Positions 37,665 through 46,323 of a stretch of DNA of 64,000 bases are shown here, piece by piece. A model generated the notes under the pieces. The model did not search any database. It had not been told where the DNA came from and worked only from the letters and a program-made list of their open reading frames with translations. The stretch lies in assembly GCF_016917355.1 (NCBI RefSeq), contig NZ_CP070304.1:4774001-4838000 (forward strand). The letters run 5' to 3'. Every line of letters begins with the position of its first letter. The stretch's first letter is position 1. Source of the DNA: Glaciimonas sp. PAMC28666 (GTDB lineage: Bacteria; Pseudomonadota; Gammaproteobacteria; Burkholderiales; Burkholderiaceae_D). The position numbers and the translations under genes were made by a program.

Positions 37665-37790
37665 GCACTCTGCACTCTGCACTCTGCACTCTGCACTCTG
37701 CACTCTGCACTCTGCACTCTGCACTCTGCACTTTGCACTCCGCACTCTGCACTCCGCACTCCGCACTCTGCAACCTGCAACCTGCACTCT
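37665..37790. repeat. 7-bp tandem repeat array (GCACTCT)n
   Basis: Eighteen 7-base units: nine perfect GCACTCT, followed by nine units that mostly carry one change (GCACTTT, GCACTCC, GCAACCT). It lies 390 bases before the MFS start. It is open on the minus strand (a repetitive QSAECRV frame), but nothing else there suggests coding. Confidence 0.95.
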
Positions 37791-38032
37791 GCACCATAAC
37801 AATCTCCGAGGCACACATCATCAGCAAATTTGAGGCTTGTCGCGTCGTGCGACGGATTATTTCAGCCTTAGCGTTCTTTAACCCAACTGTCACCAAAAAA
37901 ACTAAAAGATCAGTCATCCTATAACTTAAATAAATAAAAGACATTTTTTTATAGGTTTCATCGAGGCTTTACGAGTAAAAACACGCAATAGGGCGAAAAA
38001 TTTGCCTTATACGTTGCAATCTCTCGACTATG

Positions 38033-38043
38033 TTGTATGATGT
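38033..38043 (+). promoter_or_regulatory. Putative FadR-family operator before the MFS gene
   Basis: TTGTATGATGT within TATGTTGTATGATGTCC, closely like TATGTTGTACGATGACA at 30121. It lies 140 bases before the transporter start. Confidence 0.4.
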
Positions 38044-38183
38044 CCTTTAACATAAAAAAATTAATGACGCCCATCTATGCAGCTTAAACGCGTTGGATGA
38101 GCATTGATCACCAGTTGCCGATGCTTTCGGCACCTTGGTGGTGAAAAACACAAGTTAACCGCTAAGAATTAGGAGACAACCCT

Positions 38184-39542
38184 ATGAATCAATCTATCAG
38201 CGCCCTCTCTGAACGAGAGAGCCATGCCACGGTAGCGCCCGCAAATGTTGTGCAACGCACCCGCCCGACGCATGTTCGTTTTTTCATGTTGGCGCTGGTT
38301 CTGCTTGCCACCATCATCAACTATCTGGACCGCACCAATTTATCCGTGGTGGCACCGTTCATGTCGAAAGAATTGGGAATTGACAAGTTTCATATGGGGT
38401 TGTTATTTTCAGCGTTCGCCTGGACTTATGCGATTGCGCTGATTCCTGGTGGCGTAGTGGTCGACAAGTTCGGTTCGCGCGTCGTGTACGGAGTCTCGCT
38501 GATATTGTGGTCGATCGCCACCTTCATGCAGGGTTCTGCGCGCAGTTTCGCCAGCCTCCTCGGCTTGCGACTGGTGATCGGTACCTGCGAAGCACCCGCG
38601 TTTCCGGCCAACGCACGCGCCGTAACGATGTGGTTTCCACAAAATGAGCGGGGTATGGCCACCGGCATTTACGTGATGGGGCAGTATCTCGGCACGGCAC
38701 TGTTTTCCGCTTTGCTGTTATGGATGACGACTGTATTCGGTTGGCACGCAGTGTTCTACGTTTCCGGTGCTGTGGGCGTCGTATTCGGTTTGATCTGGTT
38801 TGCACTGTATCGCGATCCGGCCCAAAGCAAATTGGTCAACGAGGAAGAGCTGCGTCTGATTTCCGATGGCGGCGGTCTGGCAACCAGTGCTGATGCAGTC
38901 AAGTTCAAATGGAGCCATGCGCTACAGTTACTTCGCTACCGTCAAATCTGGGCCTTGTGCATCGGTAAGTTTGCGAGTTCTTCGGCCCTTTATTTTTTCC
39001 TGACCTGGTTCCCCACCTACTTGCTGGAGGACCGCCACATCACGATTCTCAAGACCGGTTTTTTTAGCATTCTGCCGTTTGTTGGGGCAACAATCGGAAT
39101 ATTGTTGGGCGGCTGGGGCGCAGACAAATTAATACGTCGCGGCGCTTCAGTGTCGTTTGCGAGAAAATTTCCGCTGATTGCTGGCTCTTTGCTGGGCTCA
39201 ACCATCGTGCTGGCAAATTTTACCGATTCCGACGCCCTGTGCATTGCCATTCTAACGGGTGCATTTTTCGCGCAGGGCCTGTCTGCCACCTCTTGGGCGG
39301 CAATGTCCGAAGTAGCACCTAAGGGCCTGATTGGCGTTACCGCAGGCTTAACCAGTGTAGGTGCCAATCTCGCAGGGATTGTCACGCCTATCGTCATCGG
39401 TTATATCGTGCGCGAAACCGGCTCATTCGCATGGGGGCTTGGCTTTATCAGCATTTTGTCGTTGATTGGCACCTGTTCCTATGCGTTTCTGATGGGTCCG
39501 GTATCGCGTATCGTCCTCGACCATCCTGCCAAAGCGGGTTAA
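38184..39542 (+). CDS. MFS sugar-acid transporter (ACS family), second intact copy
   Basis: A 452-residue twelve-helix permease clearly paralogous to the one at 25600. Shared segments are INYLDRTNLSVVAPFMSKELGID, FSAFAWTYAIALIPGG and TCEAPAFPANARAVTMWFPQNERG. AGGAGACAACCCT precedes the ATG. Followed on the same strand by a lactonase-type gene, it probably takes up glucarate/galactarate or their lactones. With the transporter at 34768 broken, this one may carry the load. Confidence 0.9.
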   Translation: MNQSISALSERESHATVAPANVVQRTRPTHVRFFMLALVLLATIINYLDRTNLSVVAPFMSKELGIDKFHMGLLFSAFAWTYAIALIPGGVVVDKFGSRVVYGVSLILWSIATFMQGSARSFASLLGLRLVIGTCEAPAFPANARAVTMWFPQNERGMATGIYVMGQYLGTALFSALLLWMTTVFGWHAVFYVSGAVGVVFGLIWFALYRDPAQSKLVNEEELRLISDGGGLATSADAVKFKWSHALQLLRYRQIWALCIGKFASSSALYFFLTWFPTYLLEDRHITILKTGFFSILPFVGATIGILLGGWGADKLIRRGASVSFARKFPLIAGSLLGSTIVLANFTDSDALCIAILTGAFFAQGLSATSWAAMSEVAPKGLIGVTAGLTSVGANLAGIVTPIVIGYIVRETGSFAWGLGFISILSLIGTCSYAFLMGPVSRIVLDHPAKAG

Positions 39543-39561
39543 TTCCGATGGCGCCATTCGG

Positions 39562-39584
39562 CCTGCTTGAATCAGGCAAGCAGG
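39562..39584 (+). terminator. Hairpin between transporter and lactonase genes
   Basis: CCTGCTTG-AATCAGG-CAAGCAGG, an eight-base perfect stem, without a T run. It may reduce read-through to the lactonase. Confidence 0.4.
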
Positions 39585-39643
39585 ACTGATCCAGGATCAA
39601 TTTTTAAATGCTATTACCAGTTACCAATTCGAGAGCGAATCTT

Positions 39644-40693
39644 ATGCCAACCCACATTACGCCAGACACCACCTTGCCCACCGCCGCCGCATCGCGCCCG
39701 ATTTACTGCTATGTGGCTTGCGCTGACAGTGGCGAAGTGGCTGTCTTCCAGCTCAATTCAGAAAGTGGGCAGTTGAGTTTGGTACAGACCCTCGCGCTCG
39801 GTGGAACGGTGATGCCAATGGCGGTCAGTCACGACCAACGTACCCTTTTCGTCACGCTGCGTTCATCGCCTTACCGGGTGACCAGCCTGCGAATCAACCA
39901 GACTAATGGGCAGCTGACGGAACTCTCGAGCGCTGAATTGCCCGGTAATATGGCTTACATTGCGCTGGATCGGAGCGGACAATTTCTGCTGGCTGTTTCG
40001 TTCGGTGAACACATATTGAGCATCAGTCCAGTGAGTAACGATGGCCTGGTTGGCGCACCGATTTGCGTGCGCACAACCGCGGCCAAGCCGCATTCGGTAG
40101 TGCTGGATCACAGCAATCAATGGTTACTCGTGACCAGTCTCGCCGACAACACCATTAGTCAATGGCGCTTTGACGCGAGCAACGGCCAGTTATCGGACAG
40201 CGCACCGACGGTCTTCCCAATGGCCACTGACGGCGGCCCGCGCCATCTCACATTTAGTTCTGACAACTGCCATGTGTATGCGGTCAACGAGCGCGACGGC
40301 AAGCTTGAGGCTTTGCGTTTTGACGCAAAGAGCGGCATCGGCGCTAGCGAGCAAAGTGTCGTCATCACACCGTCTGCCGAGGCAGCGCTGGGTGCAGACA
40401 TTCACGCGAGCGCCGATGGCCGCTTCCTGTATGCCTCGGAACGCGTATCGAACACCATTAGCGGATATCGCTTCAATGCCGAAGATCGCCTGGAACTGAT
40501 CGGCCATTTTCCGACAGCCTTGCAGCCGCGCGGATTTAACCTGGACCCGAGCGGAGCCTTTCTGGTCGCAGCAGGCCAGTTGTCACATTCGGTAATGGTG
40601 CATCGCATCGCGCCAGACAGCGGCGCATTGATCGAAGTCGGCAGTGCGGTGGTAGGAAAAAATCCAAACTGGATTGAATTTGCACAACCTTAA
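39644..40693 (+). CDS. Lactonase-family beta-propeller protein (YbhE/6-phosphogluconolactonase type)
   Basis: A 349-residue seven-bladed propeller with repeated blades such as SGQLSLVQTLALGG, DRSGQFLLAVSF, RHLTFSSDNCHVYAVNERDGKLEAL and RFLYASERVSNTISGY, ending PNWIEF. The family hydrolyses sugar lactones (6-phosphogluconolactone in E. coli). In this cluster a galactaro- or glucaro-lactone is a natural guess. The ATG at 39644 (GAGAGCGAATCTT upstream) is preferred; an in-frame ATG at 39608 adds 12 residues. It has no signal peptide. Confidence 0.82.
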   Translation: MPTHITPDTTLPTAAASRPIYCYVACADSGEVAVFQLNSESGQLSLVQTLALGGTVMPMAVSHDQRTLFVTLRSSPYRVTSLRINQTNGQLTELSSAELPGNMAYIALDRSGQFLLAVSFGEHILSISPVSNDGLVGAPICVRTTAAKPHSVVLDHSNQWLLVTSLADNTISQWRFDASNGQLSDSAPTVFPMATDGGPRHLTFSSDNCHVYAVNERDGKLEALRFDAKSGIGASEQSVVITPSAEAALGADIHASADGRFLYASERVSNTISGYRFNAEDRLELIGHFPTALQPRGFNLDPSGAFLVAAGQLSHSVMVHRIAPDSGALIEVGSAVVGKNPNWIEFAQP

Positions 40694-40882
40694 TATCGGT
40701 TAGTTACCGTTCGTTTTATGATCGGTTTAAATTAAGTCAAAATTGACAACCTGATCTTCCATATCGGGCGCCTCAAAACGCCTGGCCCATCCTCTCCTGC
40801 GGAGTTGCTGGCGTTTGTGTTTCACCGACCGCCATTGTGTCGCCGAACACCTCTTCCCCTACCTGCGTCTCGATGCGTGGCC

Positions 40883-41416
40883 TCAATTGCAATTGGGTGT
40901 CGACGTATAGCGATATCCCCAGAAGCCCGTCGATACAGGCACATCATAGTTACGCTGATTAATACCGATATTCTTCCAGGCGTCAGGACAAACGTAGATT
41001 TGTTCACCATGTCCGTCCACCACGACATTTAATCCGTACCAATGTTGAACCATTCCCTTTCCCTCCTCCTTACCGAGGATAGTCATTGACTCGACTTGTA
41101 GTGGCTTACTGGCGATGGCGATGTTTGAATAAAAAGCGAAAGCACATGTGGCCAGTGTGACTCCTTGCCAGAACATCAAAATTATTGCTAACTTTGTACC
41201 GCCGCTTACATTGTGAAGAGAATATTTTCCGATGATAAAACATACTATGGTGGCTAAAATGACGCCTATGCAAAGTCCAAACGTTGCCAGGCGGCCAGCA
41301 TCAAATGTTACTTCCATCTGATTGCTGCTCAATACAAAGGCAAGCAAGCCAGCAAAGAACATTCCCATAGCCACGTATATCATTAGCTCAAATTTCCGGC
41401 TTTGGTATGGCGCCAT
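40883..41416 (-). CDS. Hypothetical membrane protein
   Basis: A 177-residue protein with three hydrophobic segments (about 12-32, 43-65 and 76-98) and a C-terminal hydrophilic domain of about 75 residues with two cysteines (near 142 and 175). I do not recognise it. The ATG at 41416 is preceded by AGGA at six bases. It stands alone on the minus strand. Confidence 0.6.
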   Translation of the reverse strand: MAPYQSRKFELMIYVAMGMFFAGLLAFVLSSNQMEVTFDAGRLATFGLCIGVILATIVCFIIGKYSLHNVSGGTKLAIILMFWQGVTLATCAFAFYSNIAIASKPLQVESMTILGKEEGKGMVQHWYGLNVVVDGHGEQIYVCPDAWKNIGINQRNYDVPVSTGFWGYRYTSTPNCN

Positions 41417-41419
41417 CAA

Positions 41420-42045
41420 AATTCCTATTATTGTTGCGTCATTCCGATGTGACTTGAGACGACAAAAACGTCCAAGTAATGCGTACCGCTAATAGCTTCT
41501 AAATTTTACCTTGCAAACTTGCTGATAATATTATCTCCGAGATAACTACTAAAATAGGTTTTACTTTTCATTTTGCCAAATAGATTGCTGAAATTGCAAT
41601 TGAACGCAGCATACACAGTTCATTGCCCTTCTGTCCAAAAATGAATCTGTTGGCGCGAATGTATTTAGCAAATGATTGTCTCGATGGCGTCATTTATCGA
41701 ATAGCGCATGGGTAAAAAGTTGAGTATTGTAGCGATGTAATTGATCGCGGGAGGGCGATTTCCTGGCAATTTAAGTCATTCTCTTATGTTGGGCGGCCAG
41801 CGTCTGATCGAAAGATGTTGCCGGTGCGGCTATCGTGCCAACACCCCGCTAAAAGCCATGTCATGTGCCGCAAAGGAGAATGTTGTTGCAATTACTACAC
41901 GCTTCTTTACCGACTTTTCCCAAAAACAGAATTAGTCAAAAAAAAGCTAGACATCCATTAATCTTCGCGTAGAATAATATTTGTTGCAGCGCACCATTTA
42001 CCGAATTTCTGCATAACCTCATTCTCGACCTACCAGGAGTTTCTT
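41420..42045. other. Intergenic region upstream of phasin
   Basis: About 625 A/T-rich bases between divergent genes. No gene is supported; a 64-codon frame at 41741-41935 lacks coding features. The phasin promoter must lie near the right end. Confidence 0.4.
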
Positions 42046-42594
42046 ATGTTTTCGAACCTAGATAAATTTTCAGCTGCAACAAAAGCCGCGTTTGAATCAC
42101 AACTTTCGACAACGAATGCACTCATCAGCAAGCTGACAGAAAGCGCTGAAAAGACAGTAGCGTTGAATATCGCCGCTGCTAAAGCTTACGCTGAAGAATC
42201 CAGCATATCAAGCAAACAGTTGCTTTCCGCTAAAGACCCGCAAGCTTTTTTCGCGCTTATCGCTTCACAAGCTAAACTGAACGCAGAAAAAGCGGCTTCT
42301 TATAGCAGCCACCTGACTGAAATCGCCTCTATCGTTAAAGCCGATTTAACGCAAGCGGCTGAAGCACAAATTGCAGAGTCGAAAATCAAGGTTACAGCGC
42401 TAGTTGACGAAGTCGTCAAGAGCGCACCTGCAGGTTCAGAAAATGCAGTCGCCATGTTGAAATCTGCCGTGAGCAATGCCAACGCTGGTTACGAACAACT
42501 CAGCAAGACTACCAAGCAAGCTGTGGAAACTGTAGAAGCGAATGTTGCTAAAGCGACCACGCAACTGTCGCAAGCGGCTAAAAAGGCTGCTTAA
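42046..42594 (+). CDS. phaP: Phasin family protein
   Basis: A 182-residue Ala/Ser/Lys-rich helical protein that coats polyhydroxyalkanoate granules. It begins MFSNLDKFSAATKAAFESQLSTT as betaproteobacterial phasins do, and ends KATTQLSQAAKKAA with the common heptad-like tail. No signal peptide. CAGGAG lies before the ATG, and a strong terminator follows, so it is monocistronic. A PHB depolymerase gene lies 0.9 kb downstream. Confidence 0.93.
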   Translation: MFSNLDKFSAATKAAFESQLSTTNALISKLTESAEKTVALNIAAAKAYAEESSISSKQLLSAKDPQAFFALIASQAKLNAEKAASYSSHLTEIASIVKADLTQAAEAQIAESKIKVTALVDEVVKSAPAGSENAVAMLKSAVSNANAGYEQLSKTTKQAVETVEANVAKATTQLSQAAKKAA

Positions 42595-42646
42595 TCGCCA
42601 AAGTCACACCAGAATTACACCAAAATGGTGGAATTCAAATATAAGT

Positions 42647-42672
42647 AAAATGGCCGCATTTGCGGCCGTTTT
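42647..42672 (+). terminator. Rho-independent terminator of the phasin gene
   Basis: AAAATGGCCGCA-TT-TGCGGCCGTTTT followed by ACTTTTT, 53 bases after the stop; a G/C-rich core of about seven pairs. Confidence 0.85.
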
Positions 42673-42966
42673 ACTTTTTGACAAGAGTTAGATCGCTAAT
42701 AGATCTGTTTCAGCCACCTTCGGCAAAAGAGTTTTAAACGCAACTCAGACGTCCCATCCTCGCCGGTTTTTTTTGCAACCGTTACACTTCTCCGTTGTTT
42801 GCCCTAACCTCCCCTCGTCTCATTGCCGCCTCATTGTCGTGTCGCTCACCGCCATTTCGACCATCCGCTTTCTATTTGAGCAGATTTAATTTCTGAAGCA
42901 TCGCCAAAGTTACTGCCAGTCGGCCGGGTCGATAAGAGAAGTTTAGTAGCTTTGCTAAATTTCACC

Positions 42967-42994
42967 TTGACAACCATCGTCCGAAGCCTAAAAT
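42967..42994 (+). promoter_or_regulatory. Sigma-70 promoter of the RHH-depolymerase unit
   Basis: TTGACA (42967-42972) and TAAAAT (42989-42994), 16-base spacer, 43 bases before the start. A small CCAT-GTAG-ATGG inverted repeat lies just downstream (43000-43011) and could be the RHH operator. Confidence 0.55.
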
Positions 42995-43036
42995 AACATC
43001 CATGTAGATGGTGTATAGATTCTATCTGGAGGAGTT

Positions 43037-43450
43037 ATGAACGTAGTCGCCTTAAAACCCAAAATCAGTGAAAGCGAAAAAATCACGATTAATCTGGGAT
43101 TAATTGATTTGGGTCAGATCGACCTGTTGGTGCAAGAGGGATTTTATTCAAATCGGACTGATCTCATCCGCACTGCCATTCGCAATCAACTCGCAATCCA
43201 CGCGGAAACAGTGAAGCAAACAGTTGCGCGTAAAAGTCTGGTGCTGGGTTTGCAAACTTATTCTCGGACAGATTTGGAAGCATTACGCGACAGCGGGCAA
43301 ACGTTACATATACAGGTGCTTGGACTAGCCACCATCGCCTCCGATGTGTCCGCAGAATTAGCTTTGGCAACCATTGCGTCCATCTCTGTTTTGGGTGCAT
43401 TCCATGCAAGCGCCGCCGTAAAAGCAGCATTGTCGCAGCGCATCCATTAA
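43037..43450 (+). CDS. Ribbon-helix-helix (CopG-like) protein
   Basis: A 137-residue protein with a CopG-type ribbon-helix-helix near the N-terminus: SEKITINLGLIDLGQIDLLVQEGFYSNRTDLIRTAIRNQL (about 13-52), the pattern of a beta-strand then two helices. The rest is a helix with a Val/Ala-rich end and is not recognised. It lies 24 bases before the depolymerase gene, so it is probably a regulator of that gene, as this pairing is common in Burkholderiales. A GGAGG precedes the ATG. Confidence 0.82.
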   Translation: MNVVALKPKISESEKITINLGLIDLGQIDLLVQEGFYSNRTDLIRTAIRNQLAIHAETVKQTVARKSLVLGLQTYSRTDLEALRDSGQTLHIQVLGLATIASDVSAELALATIASISVLGAFHASAAVKAALSQRIH

Positions 43451-43473
43451 ACCAACCAACCCGAAAGAGTCCA

Positions 43474-44730
43474 ATGAACCTAACCCAATACATCCGCGAT
43501 CAAATGCGCCAAGTCACCCGACACTTAATGTCGGGCAAAACTGCAGAAGCGAGTGCGGCGATTCAAAAAGTGCTTGACGAACTGCCTGCGCAACCCGGCG
43601 CATCACTTCCTCCTCTGCCGACGTTTTTACGTGATAGGACGCAAAACAAAGATGCCGACCACGCGGCCGCAAGCGTCCCGGCGACAGACTTCGTGTCCGA
43701 CCTGTTGAAGCGATTAGGCGTGCCGTCACCGCTTGATGGTGCAGCGAATGGTGTCAAAGATTTTGAGGAAAAACGCGCATCGCTTACGCCGGAGGAATTA
43801 GAGGCCGAACGGGCTGAAGGGCATGGTCAATTTTTAACCAAATCGTTCACCAACCACGCCGGCACGCGCAGTTATAAACTCTATATTCCGTCTTCGTACC
43901 AAGGCCAGGCGATGCCGCTGATGATAATGTTGCATGGATGCACCCAGAATCCAGACGATTTTGCAAATGGCACCGGAATGAATATTGTCGCTGAAGAGTC
44001 TCAATGTTTTGTTGCGTATCCAATGCAGACCCAGGCAGCAAATGTTTCGAGATGCTGGAACTGGTTTAATGCCGTGGACCAGCAGCGCGATCAGGGTGAG
44101 CCATCGATCATCGCCGGGATCACCCAGGCGATCCTGAATGACTATAAACTCGATGCGCGCAAAGTGTATGTGGCAGGGCTTTCTGCCGGTGGCGCAATGG
44201 CGATTATCATGGGAACCACTTATCCCGATATGTATGCCGCAGTGGGTGTACATTCCGGCTTACCTTACGCGGCTGCGCATGATTTGCCTTCCGCTCTTGC
44301 GGCGATGAAGGGCAATGCAGCAGGCGTGCGATTCAACAGCAAACAACCTGCTGGTACGCGGCTGCATTCGATCCCTATTATTGCTTTCCATGGCGATCAG
44401 GATGCGACGGTCAGTCCGCATAACAGCGAGCAATTGATGACCCAAAACGTCCCGGAATTCACCTCAAACCAGGGTGAAAACGAACCCGATAGGTCTCAAC
44501 AAATCAGGCCGGTCGTGATCGTTCAGGAAGGTAAGGTCTCGGACGGGCATCGTTACACCCAGACCTCGCATCATGACGATAGCGGACGCTCGATAGCTGA
44601 ACACTGGTTGATTCATGGCGCGGGGCATGCCTGGGCCGGTGGCGATAGGAGCGGTACCTATACCGATGGCAAAGGCCCCGATGCGTCACGAGAAATGATG
44701 CGTTTTTTTTCAACCCAATCACTTAGTTAG
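43474..44730 (+). CDS. PHB depolymerase-family esterase
   Basis: A 418-residue alpha/beta hydrolase (Esterase_phd family). The N-terminal 110 residues are low-complexity and likely attach to the granule. The hydrolase core has MLHGCTQNPDDFA (oxyanion region), the lipase box GLSAGGAMA (nucleophile Ser near 252), the Asp of HGDQDATVSP, and the His of GAGHAWAGG. It has no signal peptide, so it is an intracellular enzyme that breaks down PHB or related esters. The RHH gene lies just upstream on the same strand. Confidence 0.9.
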   Translation: MNLTQYIRDQMRQVTRHLMSGKTAEASAAIQKVLDELPAQPGASLPPLPTFLRDRTQNKDADHAAASVPATDFVSDLLKRLGVPSPLDGAANGVKDFEEKRASLTPEELEAERAEGHGQFLTKSFTNHAGTRSYKLYIPSSYQGQAMPLMIMLHGCTQNPDDFANGTGMNIVAEESQCFVAYPMQTQAANVSRCWNWFNAVDQQRDQGEPSIIAGITQAILNDYKLDARKVYVAGLSAGGAMAIIMGTTYPDMYAAVGVHSGLPYAAAHDLPSALAAMKGNAAGVRFNSKQPAGTRLHSIPIIAFHGDQDATVSPHNSEQLMTQNVPEFTSNQGENEPDRSQQIRPVVIVQEGKVSDGHRYTQTSHHDDSGRSIAEHWLIHGAGHAWAGGDRSGTYTDGKGPDASREMMRFFSTQSLS

Positions 44731-44796
44731 CACCACGTAGTTAGCAATCACCCTCCGAGGGATGAAAATCAAGACTTCTGAGGGTTACCGGGAAAT

Positions 44797-44838
44797 ACTG
44801 CGCCCCATTGATGCAATTCTGCATCAATGGGGCGCAGT
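44797..44838. terminator. Long perfect hairpin between convergent genes
   Basis: ACTGCGCCCCATTGATGCA, ATTC loop, then its exact complement: a perfect 19-base stem. It lies 66 bases past the depolymerase stop and 64 bases past the opposing MHS stop; it has no T run but should act in both directions. Confidence 0.75.
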
Positions 44839-44902
44839 GACTATCTGCCAGAAGTTCGCATGTGCTTTAACGCGGTAACAGCACCCGATAAATTCTTATC
44901 AG

Positions 44903-46249
44903 TTATAGCTTACCCAATTCATTCATCGGTGTACGGAAGGTTTCCTTCGCTGTCAACACAGAGACCGCCGAAATCACTGACGTGATCGTGACGAACACCG
45001 CAACCGGTACCCACCCATCTATTCCAGGCCGAAGAATCGCGGCGCTGATCGTTGGCGCAAAACCACCCAGCGCAAAGCCGATCTGTGTACCGATAGCCAT
45101 GCCCGATAAACGCACCCGGGTATTAAACATCTCGCCATACAACGACGGCCATATCCCATTTGCCGCACTGTAAACAACGCCAGACAAAAGCAGGCCCAGA
45201 ACAAAAATGAGGGGAATGTTGGCATGACTAAGCGCCCACATATATGGCCATATCAGGAATGCCGACCCAAGCGCGCCGAACACAAATACCGGCTTGCGAC
45301 CGATACGATCCGATAACATCGCAAAGGCAGGGATCGCTGCTAACGCAATCACGTTGGCCAAAACCAGTACGGTCAACATGGTCGCGCGCGGGATGTGCAC
45401 CGTATTGACGGCGTACGAAAGTGTGAAGACGCTAAAGATGGTGCTTACCACCGATATTAGCGCAGCAAAAATAACCCTGACCAGATTCGCCTTGTAGTCG
45501 CGCAACAGCACAGCGACCGGCAATTTAGCTTGGGTATGCGACTTTTCTTCCTCGTTGAATGCCGGTGTTTCAGGCAAGGTACGACGCACCCACATACCGA
45601 CCGCAACCACAATCGCACTCAGGAAAAACGGAATCCGCCATCCCCACGCCAAAAGCTGATCCTCTGGCAATGCGGAAATCGGAAGATAGATCAACGTCGC
45701 CAGAATCAGTCCCGCCTGCGTGCCACTCAACGTAAAACTGGTGAAAAATGCACGACGGTGCGCAGGTGCATGTTCAAGCGTCATTGAATTTGCACCCGCC
45801 TGCTCGCCTGCAGCCGACAAGCCTTGCAACATGCGTAGCACCACCAAACTGATTGGGGCGGCGATGCCGATCTGTCCGTAAGTAGGCAACAGACCGACCA
45901 TAAACGTTGAAATCCCCATCAGCAATAAAGTAAAGGTCAGTACTTTTTTGCGACCATATTTATCGCCGATATGCCCCAGCAAAACAGCGCCGATCGGACG
46001 CGTAACATAGCCGACGCCGAAGGTAGCAAAGGCTGCAACTGTCGCCGTCACCGGATCAAAAGAGGGAAAGAAAATCTTTCCAAATACTAGTGCCGCGGCA
46101 GTGCCATAAATGAAAAAATCGTAATACTCAACTGCACTACCAATCCAACTGGCGAAGGCCGCTTTACGCGGCGAACGTTGTGCTGTTTTTTGCTCTTCGC
46201 CCGTGCGGCTCTGGGCCCGATCTTGTTGCGAAAACGTCGATGTAGACAT
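44903..46249 (-). CDS. MFS transporter, metabolite:H+ symporter (MHS) family
   Basis: A 448-residue twelve-helix transporter of the MHS family (shikimate ShiA, proline/betaine ProP, protocatechuate relatives). Motifs are IGSAVEYYDFFIYGTAAALVFG, the cytoplasmic GHIGDKYGRKKVL and RMLQGLSAAGEQAGA. Being the last gene of an operon that degrades quinate/shikimate, it most likely imports shikimate, quinate or dehydroshikimate. The ATG at 46249 has GGAGG at five bases, better than the frame start at 46261. Confidence 0.88.
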   Translation of the reverse strand: MSTSTFSQQDRAQSRTGEEQKTAQRSPRKAAFASWIGSAVEYYDFFIYGTAAALVFGKIFFPSFDPVTATVAAFATFGVGYVTRPIGAVLLGHIGDKYGRKKVLTFTLLLMGISTFMVGLLPTYGQIGIAAPISLVVLRMLQGLSAAGEQAGANSMTLEHAPAHRRAFFTSFTLSGTQAGLILATLIYLPISALPEDQLLAWGWRIPFFLSAIVVAVGMWVRRTLPETPAFNEEEKSHTQAKLPVAVLLRDYKANLVRVIFAALISVVSTIFSVFTLSYAVNTVHIPRATMLTVLVLANVIALAAIPAFAMLSDRIGRKPVFVFGALGSAFLIWPYMWALSHANIPLIFVLGLLLSGVVYSAANGIWPSLYGEMFNTRVRLSGMAIGTQIGFALGGFAPTISAAILRPGIDGWVPVAVFVTITSVISAVSVLTAKETFRTPMNELGKL

Positions 46250-46323
46250 AGCGTCCTCCATAAACTTTGATTAGTCTTACATTAAAAGAACGGATTCTTT
46301 TAATGTCTCCGGTCCAAAAAGGC

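Noticed and set aside
37311-37790. Possible CRISPR array
   Set aside because: Repeats are 13 and 7 bases with no unique spacers between them, and no cas genes are present; these are simple tandem arrays.
37579-37944. 121-codon frame on the minus strand over the 7-bp array
   Set aside because: Its repetitive QSAECRV sequence is only a result of the 7-base repeat, with no ribosome site or conserved part.
41741-41935. 64-codon frame upstream of phasin
   Set aside because: TTG start, Cys/Arg-rich random-looking sequence, no ribosome site and no recognisable family.
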